Origin: JBBRNH01 sp038230415
Lineage (GTDB): Bacteria > Bacteroidota > Bacteroidia > Cytophagales > Spirosomataceae
DNA: 64,000 nucleotides
Direction of reading: 5' to 3'
Assembly: GCA_038230415.1 (NCBI GenBank)
Contig: JBBRNH010000013.1
Coordinates: 1 to 64,000, forward strand
In this document: piece after piece, positions 8,561 through 16,927 of the stretch
Layout of the letters: every line of letters starts with the position of its first letter
Numbering within the stretch: position 1 is the stretch's first letter
Made by a program: the position numbers and the translations under genes
The notes under the pieces: model-generated
Database searches by the model: none
The model's input: only the letters and a program-made list of their open reading frames with translations
Told to the model about the DNA's origin: nothing

Positions 8561-8773
8561 ATGATGAAGATGGTATTAATTGGACTTGTAAGGCTGTATC
8601 AGGGCGCGGTTTCACCGTTTTTGCCCAACGCCTGCCGCTATTCGCCCACCTGTTCGCAATACATGATCGAGGCTGTTCAAAAATACGGCCCGTTGCGGGG
8701 CGGCTGGATAGGCCTGAAACGCATCAGCCGGTGCCATCCCTGGGGCGGGCATGGCTATGACCCGGTGCCGTAA
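8561..8773 (+). CDS. yidD: membrane protein insertion efficiency factor
   Basis: A 70-residue YidD protein: a small, membrane-associated helper of YidC-dependent protein insertion. The hallmark Cys-rich core is present (LPNACRYSPTCSQYMIEAV, then GGWIGLKRISRCHPWGGHG), and the protein ends YDPVP as in the family. Three close Met codons (8561, 8564, 8570) could serve as start; I use the first. It is not beside yidC or rnpA here but divergent from lgt and 19 bases before a DoxX gene. Confidence 0.93.
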   Translation: MMKMVLIGLVRLYQGAVSPFLPNACRYSPTCSQYMIEAVQKYGPLRGGWIGLKRISRCHPWGGHGYDPVP

Positions 8774-8792
8774 TAATGCCTATATTTCCCCC

Positions 8793-9146
8793 ATGATAAA
8801 ACTGATTCTGCTGTATGTGATGGCCGCTTTTTACGGCTACGCGGGCATCAACCACTTTCGGAACCCAAAACTGTATATGGCCCTGATGCCGCCGTATATT
8901 CCCTATCACCAATTTTTTGTTGATTTCTCCGGCGTTGCCGAGTTTGTTCTGGCGGTAGGTCTGCTCTTCCCGGCAACCCGAACCATTGCCGCCTGGGGTA
9001 TTATCGTGCTGCTGCTGGCGGTATTTCCGGCCAATTATTACATGGCCGTTGGCGAACGGTTTGCTGGTCTGTCGCCCTGGCTGCGGTGGGGGCGGTTGCC
9101 GTTGCAGGTAGTTCTGATTTTGTGGGCCTGGTGGTACACGCGCTGA
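8793..9146 (+). CDS. DoxX-like membrane protein
   Basis: A 117-residue protein with four predicted membrane helices (about 1-18, 46-64, 68-86, 98-114). It has the DoxX/DoxD-like pattern, including an early YGYAGINHFRNP segment and PPYIPYHQFFV. Members are small quinone-linked or uncharacterised membrane proteins; no specific reaction can be assigned. The start MIKLILLYV is preferred because it opens directly into the first helix. It lies 19 bases after yidD and 19 before the EamA transporter, so the three probably form one transcript. Confidence 0.75.
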   Translation: MIKLILLYVMAAFYGYAGINHFRNPKLYMALMPPYIPYHQFFVDFSGVAEFVLAVGLLFPATRTIAAWGIIVLLLAVFPANYYMAVGERFAGLSPWLRWGRLPLQVVLILWAWWYTR

Positions 9147-9165
9147 AGACCCACCCTTATTCACC

Positions 9166-10059
9166 ATGATTTATCTCGTTGCCAGCGTATTACTATCGGT
9201 GGCGTTGCTGCTGAATTTCCGGCTATTTCCGCGTTTTGGTATCAACACGGCGCAGGCTATCGCCCTCAATTACCCGGTTTGTTTTGTCACGGGCTGGCTG
9301 CTACTGCCTGCTGGTCAATCGGTCAACCTCGATCTTTCGCAAACCTGGACATGGCTGGCTCTGGGGCTGGGCATCGGCTTTATCGTAACATTTTTGTTGT
9401 CGGGAGCCTCTACACAGCGCAACGGCATCACGGCTACGTCGCTCGCCAATAACCTGTCGCTGGTAATTCCGGTACTGTTTAGCCTGCTGGTGTTCAGAAC
9501 AGCCACAACCTTTGACTGGCTCAACTATGCCGGACTGGGGCTGGCCGTTGTAGCCGTTGGGTTGAGCGCGGTGAAAGCCGACGGGCTATCAGCCACCAAA
9601 GCCGGAAATTGGCTGCCGGTGGCCGTTTTTCTGTGCTACGGAGCCACCAACACGCTCATCAACTACATGAACCTGCGGTATATTTCGTCGCCCGACAAAA
9701 CAGTGGTCGTCACGCTCACGATGGTGCTTGGGGCAATTCTGGGCGGAATCCTGCTGCTGGCGTGGCGGTGGTTTCGGCAGGGTGAGCGCATCGAAGGCCG
9801 CAACCTGATTGCCGCCGTTACGCTGGGCGTACCCAATTTTCTGAGTTTCTACACACTGCTGCTCGCGCTGTCTGCCTTTGGGGGCAACGGTGCGTTTGTA
9901 TATCCGGTCTATAACATCGGCGTTATTCTGGTGGCCGCATTGGTAGCCGGGTTATTTTTCCGGGAAAAACTACTGACCATCAACAAGATAGGGCTGGTAT
10001 TGGCCGTGCTTGCCATCGGTTTGTTATCGTGGCAGGCGTTGGCAGGGTTGTGGCAGTAA
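9166..10059 (+). CDS. EamA/DMT-type transporter
   Basis: A 297-residue integral membrane protein with about ten hydrophobic segments arranged as two similar halves (residues 1-145 and 150-295), the drug/metabolite transporter fold. Motifs include LSGASTQRNGITATSLANNLSLVIPV in the first half and FFREKLLTINKIGLVLAVLAIGLL at the end, where EamA proteins usually carry the FxEx...GxxLI signature. The substrate cannot be predicted. It ends 55 bases before the C5-methyltransferase. Confidence 0.8.
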   Translation: MIYLVASVLLSVALLLNFRLFPRFGINTAQAIALNYPVCFVTGWLLLPAGQSVNLDLSQTWTWLALGLGIGFIVTFLLSGASTQRNGITATSLANNLSLVIPVLFSLLVFRTATTFDWLNYAGLGLAVVAVGLSAVKADGLSATKAGNWLPVAVFLCYGATNTLINYMNLRYISSPDKTVVVTLTMVLGAILGGILLLAWRWFRQGERIEGRNLIAAVTLGVPNFLSFYTLLLALSAFGGNGAFVYPVYNIGVILVAALVAGLFFREKLLTINKIGLVLAVLAIGLLSWQALAGLWQ

Positions 10060-10114
10060 TGCGGGTTTGCATCCGGGAGACGGGTTTTGTATCATTGTTC
10101 ATAAAAAAATCAAC

Positions 10115-11113
10115 ATGAGCCGATTAACATCCATAGAAATTTGTGCGGGGGCTGGTGGGCAGGCAATTGGGCTGGAACGAGCCGGATTTGAGCATCTTGC
10201 TTTAGTTGAAATTGAGCACCTGGCGTGTCAGACATTACGCCTGAATCGCCCAAACTGGCACGTTATCAATCAGGATGTCCGGTTGTTTGATGCCACGCCG
10301 TATCGGGGCCGGGTTGATTTGCTGGCCGGTGGCGTTCCGTGTCCGCCGTTTTCGATAGCGGGTAAGCAATTGGGCAACCTCGACGAGCGCGACCTGTTTC
10401 CCGAAGCCCTGCGACTGATAGCCGAATGTGCGCCCAAAGCCGTACTAATCGAAAATGTCCGGGGCTTGCTCGACCCTAAATTCAAGCTATATCGTCGGGA
10501 CATTCTGACGCAGCTCCGCGATTTAGGCTATCGGTGCGACTGGCGGCTTTTGCAGGCATCTGACTTTGGACTACCCCAACTGCGCCCCCGCGCCATTTTG
10601 GTTGGCTTACAGGAACCCTACTTTTCCCGATTCGAGTGGCCTGTTAATCAGCAGGATATGCCCAGACTGAGCGTTGGCGAACTGCTGTATCAGGAAATGA
10701 AGTCGGCGGGCTGGGAGTATGCTGATTTTTGGCGCGACCGGGCCAATGGCATTGCCCCAACGTTGGTTGGCGGCTCCAAGAAACACGGCGGAGCCGATTT
10801 AGGCCCAACCCGTGCCAAAAAAGCATGGGCTTCGTTGGGAGTCGATGGCAAAGGATTAGCTGACGCGCCACCACCGCCGGGTTTTACGGGTATGCCCCGC
10901 CTGACCTTGCCAATGACCGCGCTCGTTCAGGGATTCCCCGCCGACTGGCAGTTTGTTGGTAAAAAAACCCCGGCCTATCGGCAAGTTGGCAATGCGTTCC
11001 CGGCTCCGGTTGCTCAGGCTGTTGGTTCAGCCATTAAAAACGCCCTCAATGATGAAAAAACGAACCAAAGGCCCCGGCTCAAAAGACAAACTGAGGGCCT
11101 TCTTTTTAGCTAA
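10115..11113 (+). CDS. DNA (cytosine-5) methyltransferase, type II modification
   Basis: A 332-residue C5-methyltransferase. Motif I is EICAGAGGQAIGLERAGF (residues 8-25) and motif IV is GGVPCPPFS with catalytic Cys 76. Motif VI is LIENVRGL (113-115 ENV), and motif X is RQVGNAFPAPVAQAVG near residue 290. A target recognition region of about 100 residues (190-290) precedes motif X. The start MSRLTSIEICAGAGG is chosen because the family begins just before motif I. Its 3' end overlaps the HNH endonuclease gene by 62 bases in another frame, showing a coupled restriction-modification pair. The target sequence cannot be read from the protein. Confidence 0.93.
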   Translation: MSRLTSIEICAGAGGQAIGLERAGFEHLALVEIEHLACQTLRLNRPNWHVINQDVRLFDATPYRGRVDLLAGGVPCPPFSIAGKQLGNLDERDLFPEALRLIAECAPKAVLIENVRGLLDPKFKLYRRDILTQLRDLGYRCDWRLLQASDFGLPQLRPRAILVGLQEPYFSRFEWPVNQQDMPRLSVGELLYQEMKSAGWEYADFWRDRANGIAPTLVGGSKKHGGADLGPTRAKKAWASLGVDGKGLADAPPPPGFTGMPRLTLPMTALVQGFPADWQFVGKKTPAYRQVGNAFPAPVAQAVGSAIKNALNDEKTNQRPRLKRQTEGLLFS

Positions 11114-11657
11114 TATCAGCGAAATTTTAGACTCTGATACCCTTCGTGATGTAGCTGGCACCAGCGAATGGGGTCGGCGAGTACGTGAACTACGAAATGA
11201 GGAAGGGTTTGATATTTTGACCCACAAGGATATTGATGGTCTCAAACCGGGGCAATACATTTTAATGAGTGCCGAAAAGCGTGAAGACGCTTTTGAACGG
11301 GGTATTTCCAAAGAAACCAGGGCGTTCGTAATTGACAGAGACGGCAATACGTGCCAGATGTGCGGTGTGGCAGCCGCTGAAATTCACCCTTTCGATGGCC
11401 GCCCGGCCCGAATGCAATTAGGCCACATAATTGATAAAACTAAAGGCGGTAGCGACGAGACCGATAACCTACGGTTGTTATGCTCGGTTTGCAACGAAGG
11501 CGCGTCAAACTTAACGTTGGTCAGACCGGATTTACGCAGTTTACTAACTCAAACACGACGCGCTCCCAATAAAGTCCAGCTTACTGTACTGAGTTGGTTA
11601 ATCAAGAAATTCCCTCAGCAAACCCGTAAACTAATTCATGACCAAACAGCCGAATAA
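11052..11657 (+). CDS. HNH restriction endonuclease of the type II pair
   Basis: A 201-residue protein ending in an HNH/beta-beta-alpha-Me nuclease domain. Zinc-binding pairs CQMC (101-104) and CSVC (144-147) flank LGHIID (His 125), with DNLRLLC following. The N-terminal 90 residues are basic and may hold the recognition or dimerisation part. The start (MKKRTKGPG) lies inside the methyltransferase gene; an ATG one codon earlier is equally possible. Physical overlap with the methyltransferase makes it the cognate restriction enzyme with fair certainty. It is more AT-rich than its neighbours, consistent with transfer of the pair. The cleavage site is unknown. Confidence 0.85.
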   Translation: MKKRTKGPGSKDKLRAFFLANISEILDSDTLRDVAGTSEWGRRVRELRNEEGFDILTHKDIDGLKPGQYILMSAEKREDAFERGISKETRAFVIDRDGNTCQMCGVAAAEIHPFDGRPARMQLGHIIDKTKGGSDETDNLRLLCSVCNEGASNLTLVRPDLRSLLTQTRRAPNKVQLTVLSWLIKKFPQQTRKLIHDQTAE

Positions 11658-11681
11658 GCCTCACCCAAAAACACCAATCAA

Positions 11682-12209
11682 ATGACTACCGATAAAACCG
11701 CCCTTCACGAACAACTTGACGTAAACCGCCAGGCCATGACCGACTACGCAAGTTCGCTCTCCGACGAGCAGTTTGTGGCCCGGCCCGACAACAAGTGGTC
11801 TGCCGCCGAGACCCTGCAACACTTGTTTTTATCAACCCGCGCCCTGAACCGGGCGTTAAGCAGCCCCCGCGAATTTTTTAACCAATGGCCCCGTGCCGAC
11901 CGGCCATCACGTAGTTCGGACGAGATTATAGCGGCTTATCACGCTGCCCTCGCCGGACTGACTGCCGCTGCCCCCGATAGTGTGTTGCCCCGCACCGAAG
12001 ACATCGAAAGCCGGGCCGATGTTACGGCCCGGTTTAATGCCATCACGCAGACGTTGATGGCAACGATTGACACCTGGGCAGAAACCGATTTAGACCAGTA
12101 TCAGGTGCCGCACCCACGTTTGGGCCTGCTCACTGTGCGCGAGTTTTTTCTGTTCTCGGCTTACCACATTCTGCATCACTTAGAGCCGATGCGGGCGCGG
12201 ATTGCCTAA
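11682..12209 (+). CDS. DinB-superfamily protein
   Basis: A 175-residue four-helix-bundle protein of the DinB/YfiT type. Candidate metal ligands are the early His in ETLQHLFLS and the C-terminal cluster AYHILHHLEPM. NKWSAAETLQHL is the usual first motif of DinB_2 members. Such proteins are metal-dependent, often thiol-transferase-like enzymes; the substrate is unknown. It follows the HNH gene by 24 bases but its GC content resembles the core genes, so it is probably not part of the restriction system. A strong hairpin terminator follows directly. Confidence 0.8.
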   Translation: MTTDKTALHEQLDVNRQAMTDYASSLSDEQFVARPDNKWSAAETLQHLFLSTRALNRALSSPREFFNQWPRADRPSRSSDEIIAAYHAALAGLTAAAPDSVLPRTEDIESRADVTARFNAITQTLMATIDTWAETDLDQYQVPHPRLGLLTVREFFLFSAYHILHHLEPMRARIA

Positions 12210-12210
12210 A

Positions 12211-12259
12211 CAAAATGGGTGATTAGCAACAGTCAACCCGTTGCTAATCACCCATTTTG
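12211..12259. terminator. bidirectional hairpin terminator
   Basis: A perfect 20-bp inverted repeat (12211-12230 with 12240-12259, 9-base loop) begins two bases after the DinB stop and ends 15 bases before the stop of the convergent outer-membrane gene. Its ends are caaaa/ttttg, giving U-rich ends in both directions. Confidence 0.85.
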
Positions 12260-12274
12260 CTTCAGTTTTTAGCT

Positions 12275-12994
12275 TTACCGACCTGACCGCGCAAAGTAGT
12301 AATTCACGCCAAACTTAATCCGGCCACCCCGGTTGCGGCCCGCCAACGGGTTCGAACGGTCATAGTAATTGGTCTCTAACGTTCCTTCGACGCCGAGATT
12401 TTTCAGCACATAAAACATCGTACCGATTTCGAGATTAATACTATTGTAACGGGCTTTGTCATCGGCATCAATATTGCTGGCCCGTTCGCGGCCAAAGTTG
12501 TAGCCCACGCCCACAAAACTGCTGACCCGCGTTCTGAACGGGTAATACCGGGTAAACAGCCCAAACTGACTGGAACGGAAACTCGTCGAGAGCCGACGGT
12601 CATAACCGAGTTTGATACCGGCAGCAAAGCCCGGCTGAAAAAAGTAACCCGCTCGCGGTTCAAACACAAGGTACCCACCACTGCCTTTGCCAAGGCCAAG
12701 CCCAACCGAACCGCCCCCAAACCACGTGCCTTTGTCAAACCAGGGCAAGCCCAGCCGGTCGTTGCGTTGCCGAACAACGTCGGCCTGTTGCTGAACCTCC
12801 TGCTTAATATCCTGCCCTAACGCCTGGGCGTTTTGCTTAACCTGTTCGGTCTTTTCCTTAACGTCTTTTTTGGTATCGTCGCTGATAATCGGGCGGTTGC
12901 CGGTGTCCTGCCCAAAAGCCGAATAAGTCACGGCCAGCAGCAGCGAGAGGGCTATCGAGAGCAATAGCGTTGAGGTAATTGTTGTACGTTTCAT
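12275..12994 (-). CDS. outer-membrane beta-barrel protein
   Basis: A 239-residue exported protein with signal peptide (about residues 1-28, ending TYSAFGQ). A short charged, coiled-coil-like stretch follows (about 38-75, rich in K, Q, V and D). After it comes a small beta-barrel with alternating aromatic/polar strands (from about residue 88, GTWFGGGSVGLGLGKGSGGY, to the end FGVNYYFARSGR). It resembles the OmpA/OmpX-like outer-membrane beta-barrel domains of Bacteroidota. The C-terminal strand does not end in Phe but in SGR. No ligand or function is apparent. Confidence 0.75.
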   Translation of the reverse strand: MKRTTITSTLLLSIALSLLLAVTYSAFGQDTGNRPIISDDTKKDVKEKTEQVKQNAQALGQDIKQEVQQQADVVRQRNDRLGLPWFDKGTWFGGGSVGLGLGKGSGGYLVFEPRAGYFFQPGFAAGIKLGYDRRLSTSFRSSQFGLFTRYYPFRTRVSSFVGVGYNFGRERASNIDADDKARYNSINLEIGTMFYVLKNLGVEGTLETNYYDRSNPLAGRNRGGRIKFGVNYYFARSGR

Positions 12995-13014
12995 AGTTCG
13001 TTGAGTTGATAAAT

Positions 13015-13040
13015 CAGGCGATTCCCGGAGGAATCGCCTG
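13015..13040 (-). terminator. perfect 11-bp hairpin upstream of the OM barrel gene
   Basis: Bases 13015-13025 pair perfectly with 13030-13040 around a 4-base loop. On the minus strand this lies between the Hsp20 stop and the barrel start. It may end the Hsp20 transcript, but no U tract follows, so a 5' leader structure of the barrel mRNA is the alternative. Confidence 0.45.
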
Positions 13041-13117
13041 CACTGTGTATTGCCAAAGGGCCAGATTCAGCCCCGAACGGAGAGGGAACTTTGCACGCGG
13101 CACTTCATATTCAATGC

Positions 13118-13528
13118 TCAATACAGATCCTTGATGTCAATCCGGCGGTGCAATTTGTCTTCGCTTTTGAAGGGCAGCATCACCCGAACGTGGCCGTACT
13201 CGTGCATGGCCTCAATCTGGTCATCGTCCACAAAATCAGGAATATCCAGCACCCGTAAAAACATGGGTACGGCCAGCCGTTGCTGTTCGCCCCGCTCGTC
13301 TCCGGCAACCTGAGTAGTTCCGGTCAATAGTTTGTAAATCACTAATTTGCTGCCTTCGACCAGCACGTTAAATGAGTTGGCCGCTGTTCCCGGAGCCGAG
13401 AGCGTTACCACAAGGCGGTCTTCTTCGCGGGCCACGTCCATTGTTGTCTGAGTCGAGCCACCATAGAGCGTGTTAAGGAGGTCAATCTGTCCGCCCGTTC
13501 CGCTAAACACATTCGTTATCCGGTTCAT
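13118..13528 (-). CDS. Hsp20/alpha-crystallin-like protein
   Basis: A 136-residue protein with a single alpha-crystallin-type beta-sandwich (about residues 25-135), seen in MDVAREEDRLVVTLSAPGT and in HVRVMLPFKSEDK near the end. The usual C-terminal IxI motif is not evident, and the N terminus is short. It is therefore an atypical small heat-shock protein or an HSP20-like-fold protein rather than a canonical IbpA. These are ATP-independent holdases in the cytosol. The gene stands alone; about 270 bases without a gene separate it from hemC. Confidence 0.65.
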   Translation of the reverse strand: MNRITNVFSGTGGQIDLLNTLYGGSTQTTMDVAREEDRLVVTLSAPGTAANSFNVLVEGSKLVIYKLLTGTTQVAGDERGEQQRLAVPMFLRVLDIPDFVDDDQIEAMHEYGHVRVMLPFKSEDKLHRRIDIKDLY

Positions 13529-13801
13529 CGTATTTGTTGTTTACCATTGTGGTACTATTCTTTAGACAAACTACGTGCCTAACCGTTTAACCGATTTATT
13601 TTGCGCCAGTCTGTCCGATTCATCGCGCTAAAAAGCCCTGTTAAACGTCTTAATGGCAGATTTCCGTCTTTTTAGACGAGATATGGCGGCACAGGTAACA
13701 GCAACGATTGTGGCCTGATTTCCCCATATTCCGCTCCTGAATTCCCCATAATTTTCGGCGGTTGCGTTTCATCGGCGGGCATAATGGGCGAACTTTGCCC
13801 G

Positions 13802-14746
13802 ATGCAAATCAGAATCGGAACGCGGGCGAGCCGGTTGGCCCTGTGGCAGGCCGAATACATTCAAACCCGGCTGCAAACGGCGGGTATTAATTCCGCATTG
13901 GTCCTGATCGAAACCACCGGCGACAAAATTCTGGATCGGTCACTGTCAAAAATCGGCAGCAAAGGGCTGTTTACGCAGGAACTCGAAGACCAACTCCGAA
14001 GCGGAGCCATTGATATTGCCGTTCACAGTGCCAAAGACCTACCCTCGTCGCTCCCGCCCGACCTTGCCATTATTGCCTTCACCGAGCGCGAACTGCCCAA
14101 CGATGTGCTGGTGAGTCGAAACAGAAACCTGTCACTCGCTGACAATCAGCTGTTTGTGATTGGCACGTCGTCAACGCGCCGGGTGGCTATGCTTCGGCAT
14201 TACTGCCCCCACCTGACCACCGCCGATATGCGCGGCAACCTGCAAACCCGAATCCGTAAACTTGACGAAGGCCACGCCGACGCGCTCTTGCTGGCATACG
14301 CCGGGGTGCATCGGATGGGATACGACGATCTGATTGTGGAACACCTGCCGCTCAACGAGTTTACGCCCGCCGTTGGTCAGGGCAGTATCGCCATCGAAGC
14401 CGCAACAATGTTACCCAACAACAAACTGAACGCAGTACGGCAACTCGCCAACCACGCCGATACCGAAACCTGTTTGCTGGCCGAACGTGGGTTTCTGCGC
14501 CGGTTGGAGGGTGGGTGCAGTATCCCGACGTTTGCGCTCGCCCGGCTCCTACCCTACTCCATCGGTAACGAACCGCAGCAACTAACCATTACGGGCGGTT
14601 TGGTCAGCTTAGACGGAACTGAACTCCTCCGCGAAACCCTGACCGGCCCCGCGCCCGAAGCCGCCCGAATTGGGCAGCAGGTAGCCGAAAACTTGCTCAA
14701 TCGGGGCGGAGATGTACTGCTGAATACCATTAAAAATACGTTATAA
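13802..14746 (+). CDS. hemC: hydroxymethylbilane synthase (porphobilinogen deaminase)
   Basis: HemC polymerises four porphobilinogens into hydroxymethylbilane in haem and cobamide biosynthesis. The 314-residue protein has the expected features: IRIGTRASRLALWQAE at the N terminus, VHSAKDLP with catalytic Asp 79, GTSSTRR (substrate-binding Arg), and LEGGCSIPTFA in which Cys 239 binds the dipyrromethane cofactor. I start at MQIRIGTRAS, the family N terminus; an in-frame ATG 18 bases upstream is less likely. An imperfect -7 box (gaactttg) lies just upstream. The gene is followed by an AT-rich gap and the type I restriction island. Confidence 0.95.
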   Translation: MQIRIGTRASRLALWQAEYIQTRLQTAGINSALVLIETTGDKILDRSLSKIGSKGLFTQELEDQLRSGAIDIAVHSAKDLPSSLPPDLAIIAFTERELPNDVLVSRNRNLSLADNQLFVIGTSSTRRVAMLRHYCPHLTTADMRGNLQTRIRKLDEGHADALLLAYAGVHRMGYDDLIVEHLPLNEFTPAVGQGSIAIEAATMLPNNKLNAVRQLANHADTETCLLAERGFLRRLEGGCSIPTFALARLLPYSIGNEPQQLTITGGLVSLDGTELLRETLTGPAPEAARIGQQVAENLLNRGGDVLLNTIKNTL

Positions 14747-14825
14747 TTATTTTTTGAATATTTGTACAAGAATATAATTGTTTATAATATAGCGTTCACC
14801 TACTTTTGGCGGTCATTACGAAACC

Positions 14826-15407
14826 ATGATTGCCAAACTATCTGAAATAGCCGCTATCCAATTCGGATACTACGATACCCCCTCCGAAGACGGGGAGTTA
14901 TATTATTTACAGGCGAAACATTTCGATGATTCCGGGGCATTTACCCAATTCGATGAATCGTATATTCCCTTAGACGATAAGAGCCAAAAACACATTCTCC
15001 AACCCGGCGATGTGCTGCTGGCTGGCAAAGGCTACCGGCTTTTTGCCTGGCAATATCAGGGCGAACCCGGCCCGGCAGTTGCCTCAACGTTATTTTTTGT
15101 TATTGCCGTAAAAGACTTCCAACGGCTACTGCCCCACTACTTGACCACGTTTCTGAACCTGCCCAAAACCCAAACCTACCTCCGGCAATTAGGGGCTGGC
15201 ACGAGCATACCGTCTATCCGAAAAAATGAACTCGGCGACCTGCCCGTGCCAATCCCGACTGTAGCCACGCAGCAGAAAGTGGCCGAAATCGCGGCCCTGC
15301 ACCACCAACAACTGACGTTGCTCAACCGGCTGATTGCCGAGAAACAAGTGCTTACCGAACAACTTATTAATCACCTGATTCATGTTACCCCTGAAGAAAA
15401 AACTTAG
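14826..15407 (+). CDS. half-size type I restriction specificity protein (single TRD)
   Basis: A 193-residue HsdS-like protein with only one target recognition domain (about residues 1-145). One conserved helical region follows (about 148-190: PTVATQQKVAEIAALHHQQL and the following NRLIAEKQVLTEQL). Full S subunits have two TRDs and two such helices, so this is a natural half-S rather than an obviously truncated gene: start, stop and helix are intact. Half-S proteins can dimerise to act as a whole S subunit. It overlaps hsdM by 26 bases, suggesting translational coupling. The AT-rich 79-base gap before it probably holds the island's promoter. Confidence 0.75.
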   Translation: MIAKLSEIAAIQFGYYDTPSEDGELYYLQAKHFDDSGAFTQFDESYIPLDDKSQKHILQPGDVLLAGKGYRLFAWQYQGEPGPAVASTLFFVIAVKDFQRLLPHYLTTFLNLPKTQTYLRQLGAGTSIPSIRKNELGDLPVPIPTVATQQKVAEIAALHHQQLTLLNRLIAEKQVLTEQLINHLIHVTPEEKT

Positions 15408-16917
15408 CCGCGAGGAAATTGCCGCTGTTGTCTGGCGTGGCTGCGATACGCTCCGAAATTCAGTTGACCCCACGCAATACAAAGACTATGTGCTGACGAT
15501 GCTGTTTGTAAAGTACCTCTCTGATGTCTGGAAAGATAAAGTAGCGCAGTATCAGGAAAAATACACCGGCGATGCCGAACGGGTTGAGCGGGCTTTACGG
15601 CGCGAACGGTTCTACGTTCCTGATACCTGCACCTTCGATTACCTCTATCAAAACCGGGGAGCTGACAATGTGGGCGAGATGATTGATATGGCCCTGATGG
15701 GGCTGGAAGATGCCAACCGCGCCAAACTCGAAAACGTTTTTCGCGCGGTCTCGTTTAACTCCGAAGCGCAATTGGGGCAAACCGTTGACCGAAACCGGAG
15801 ACTCAAAAACCTGCTCGTGGACTTTGACGCGCTCGACCTGCAACCCTCCCACCTGCTCAACGACGACGTGATTGGCGATGCCTACGAATACCTGATTGGG
15901 GAGTTTGCGGGCAAAGCAGGCAAAAAAGCCGGTGAGTTCTACACGCCCGCCGAGGTCTCGACGCTGCTGGCAAAACTGGCCGCCCCCAGCCCCGGCGACC
16001 GTATCTGCGACCCCACCTGCGGCTCTGGCTCGCTGCTGATTAAGGTTGCTCATGAGGTTGGGGGCAATAATTTTTCGCTCTACGGTCAGGAAAGCAACGG
16101 CAGCACCTGGGCCTTGTGCCGGATGAATATGTTTCTGCACGGCATGGACCGCGCCCGCATCGAGTGGGGCGATACGCTCAATAATCCCAAACTGATTGAG
16201 AATGACGCGTTGATGCGCTTCAACGTGGTGGTCGCAAATCCGCCCTTCTCGCTCGATAAATGGGGGGCCGACAAAGCCCTCGCCGACCCCCACAACCGCT
16301 ACCGCCGGGGGGTGCCGCCCAAGTCAAAAGCCGATTTTGCGTTTATCAGCCATATGATCGAGACTACCTACGAAGCCGACGGACGCGTGGGCGTGATTGT
16401 GCCAAACGGGGTGCTGTTTCGGGGCAGTTCAGAAGGCACTATCCGCCAGCAATTAGTGGAAGAAAACTTGCTCGAAGCCGTTATTGGCCTGCCCGCCAAC
16501 CTGTTTTTTGGCACCGGCATCCCGGCAGCGATCCTGCTCTTTAACCGCAACAAAGCCGCCAATACCGATGTGCTGTTTGTTGATATGAGCCGCGAATTTG
16601 ACAACGGCAAAAACCAAAACCGCCTGCGCGACCGCGACATGGCCCACGTCCAGGAAACGGTGCAGCGGTTCCGCACCGACGCACCCAACCCCGAAGCAAC
16701 GGGACGGATACTCGAACCCAAATATGCCTACCGCGCTACGCTGGCCGACATTCGGGCCAATGACTTTAACCTGAACCTGCCCCGCTACGTGGACACGTTT
16801 GAAGAAGAAGAACCGGTGGATATGGCCGCTACCAAAGCCCGTATTGAACAACTCCGTGCCGACCTCGCCCAGACCGAGCAGCAAATGACGGCCTATCTGA
16901 CCGAACTGGGATTTTAA
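15382..16917 (+). CDS. hsdM: type I restriction-modification methyltransferase subunit
   Basis: A 511-residue N6-adenine methyltransferase (HsdM). The N-terminal helical HsdM_N domain spans about residues 8-160. The SAM site is DPTCGSGSLL (210-219), preceded by GEFYTPAEV (184-192), and the catalytic motif IV is NPPF (286-289). A C-terminal coiled coil (about 480-511) would contact the S subunit. HsdM forms the M2S methylase core and, with R, the restriction complex. It starts within the half-S gene and is followed after 10 bases by a DUF1016 gene. Confidence 0.95.
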   Translation: MLPLKKKLSREEIAAVVWRGCDTLRNSVDPTQYKDYVLTMLFVKYLSDVWKDKVAQYQEKYTGDAERVERALRRERFYVPDTCTFDYLYQNRGADNVGEMIDMALMGLEDANRAKLENVFRAVSFNSEAQLGQTVDRNRRLKNLLVDFDALDLQPSHLLNDDVIGDAYEYLIGEFAGKAGKKAGEFYTPAEVSTLLAKLAAPSPGDRICDPTCGSGSLLIKVAHEVGGNNFSLYGQESNGSTWALCRMNMFLHGMDRARIEWGDTLNNPKLIENDALMRFNVVVANPPFSLDKWGADKALADPHNRYRRGVPPKSKADFAFISHMIETTYEADGRVGVIVPNGVLFRGSSEGTIRQQLVEENLLEAVIGLPANLFFGTGIPAAILLFNRNKAANTDVLFVDMSREFDNGKNQNRLRDRDMAHVQETVQRFRTDAPNPEATGRILEPKYAYRATLADIRANDFNLNLPRYVDTFEEEEPVDMAATKARIEQLRADLAQTEQQMTAYLTELGF

Positions 16918-16927
16918 CTACCGTACG

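Noticed and set aside
10953..11048. Longer N terminus for the HNH endonuclease
   Set aside because: The extra 32 residues come from reading motif X of the methyltransferase in another frame and are not nuclease-like.
13529..13801. Small RNA or small gene between hsp20 and hemC
   Set aside because: Only a short direct repeat (attccccata) and a weak -7 box near hemC were seen; no coding frame or stable fold stands out.
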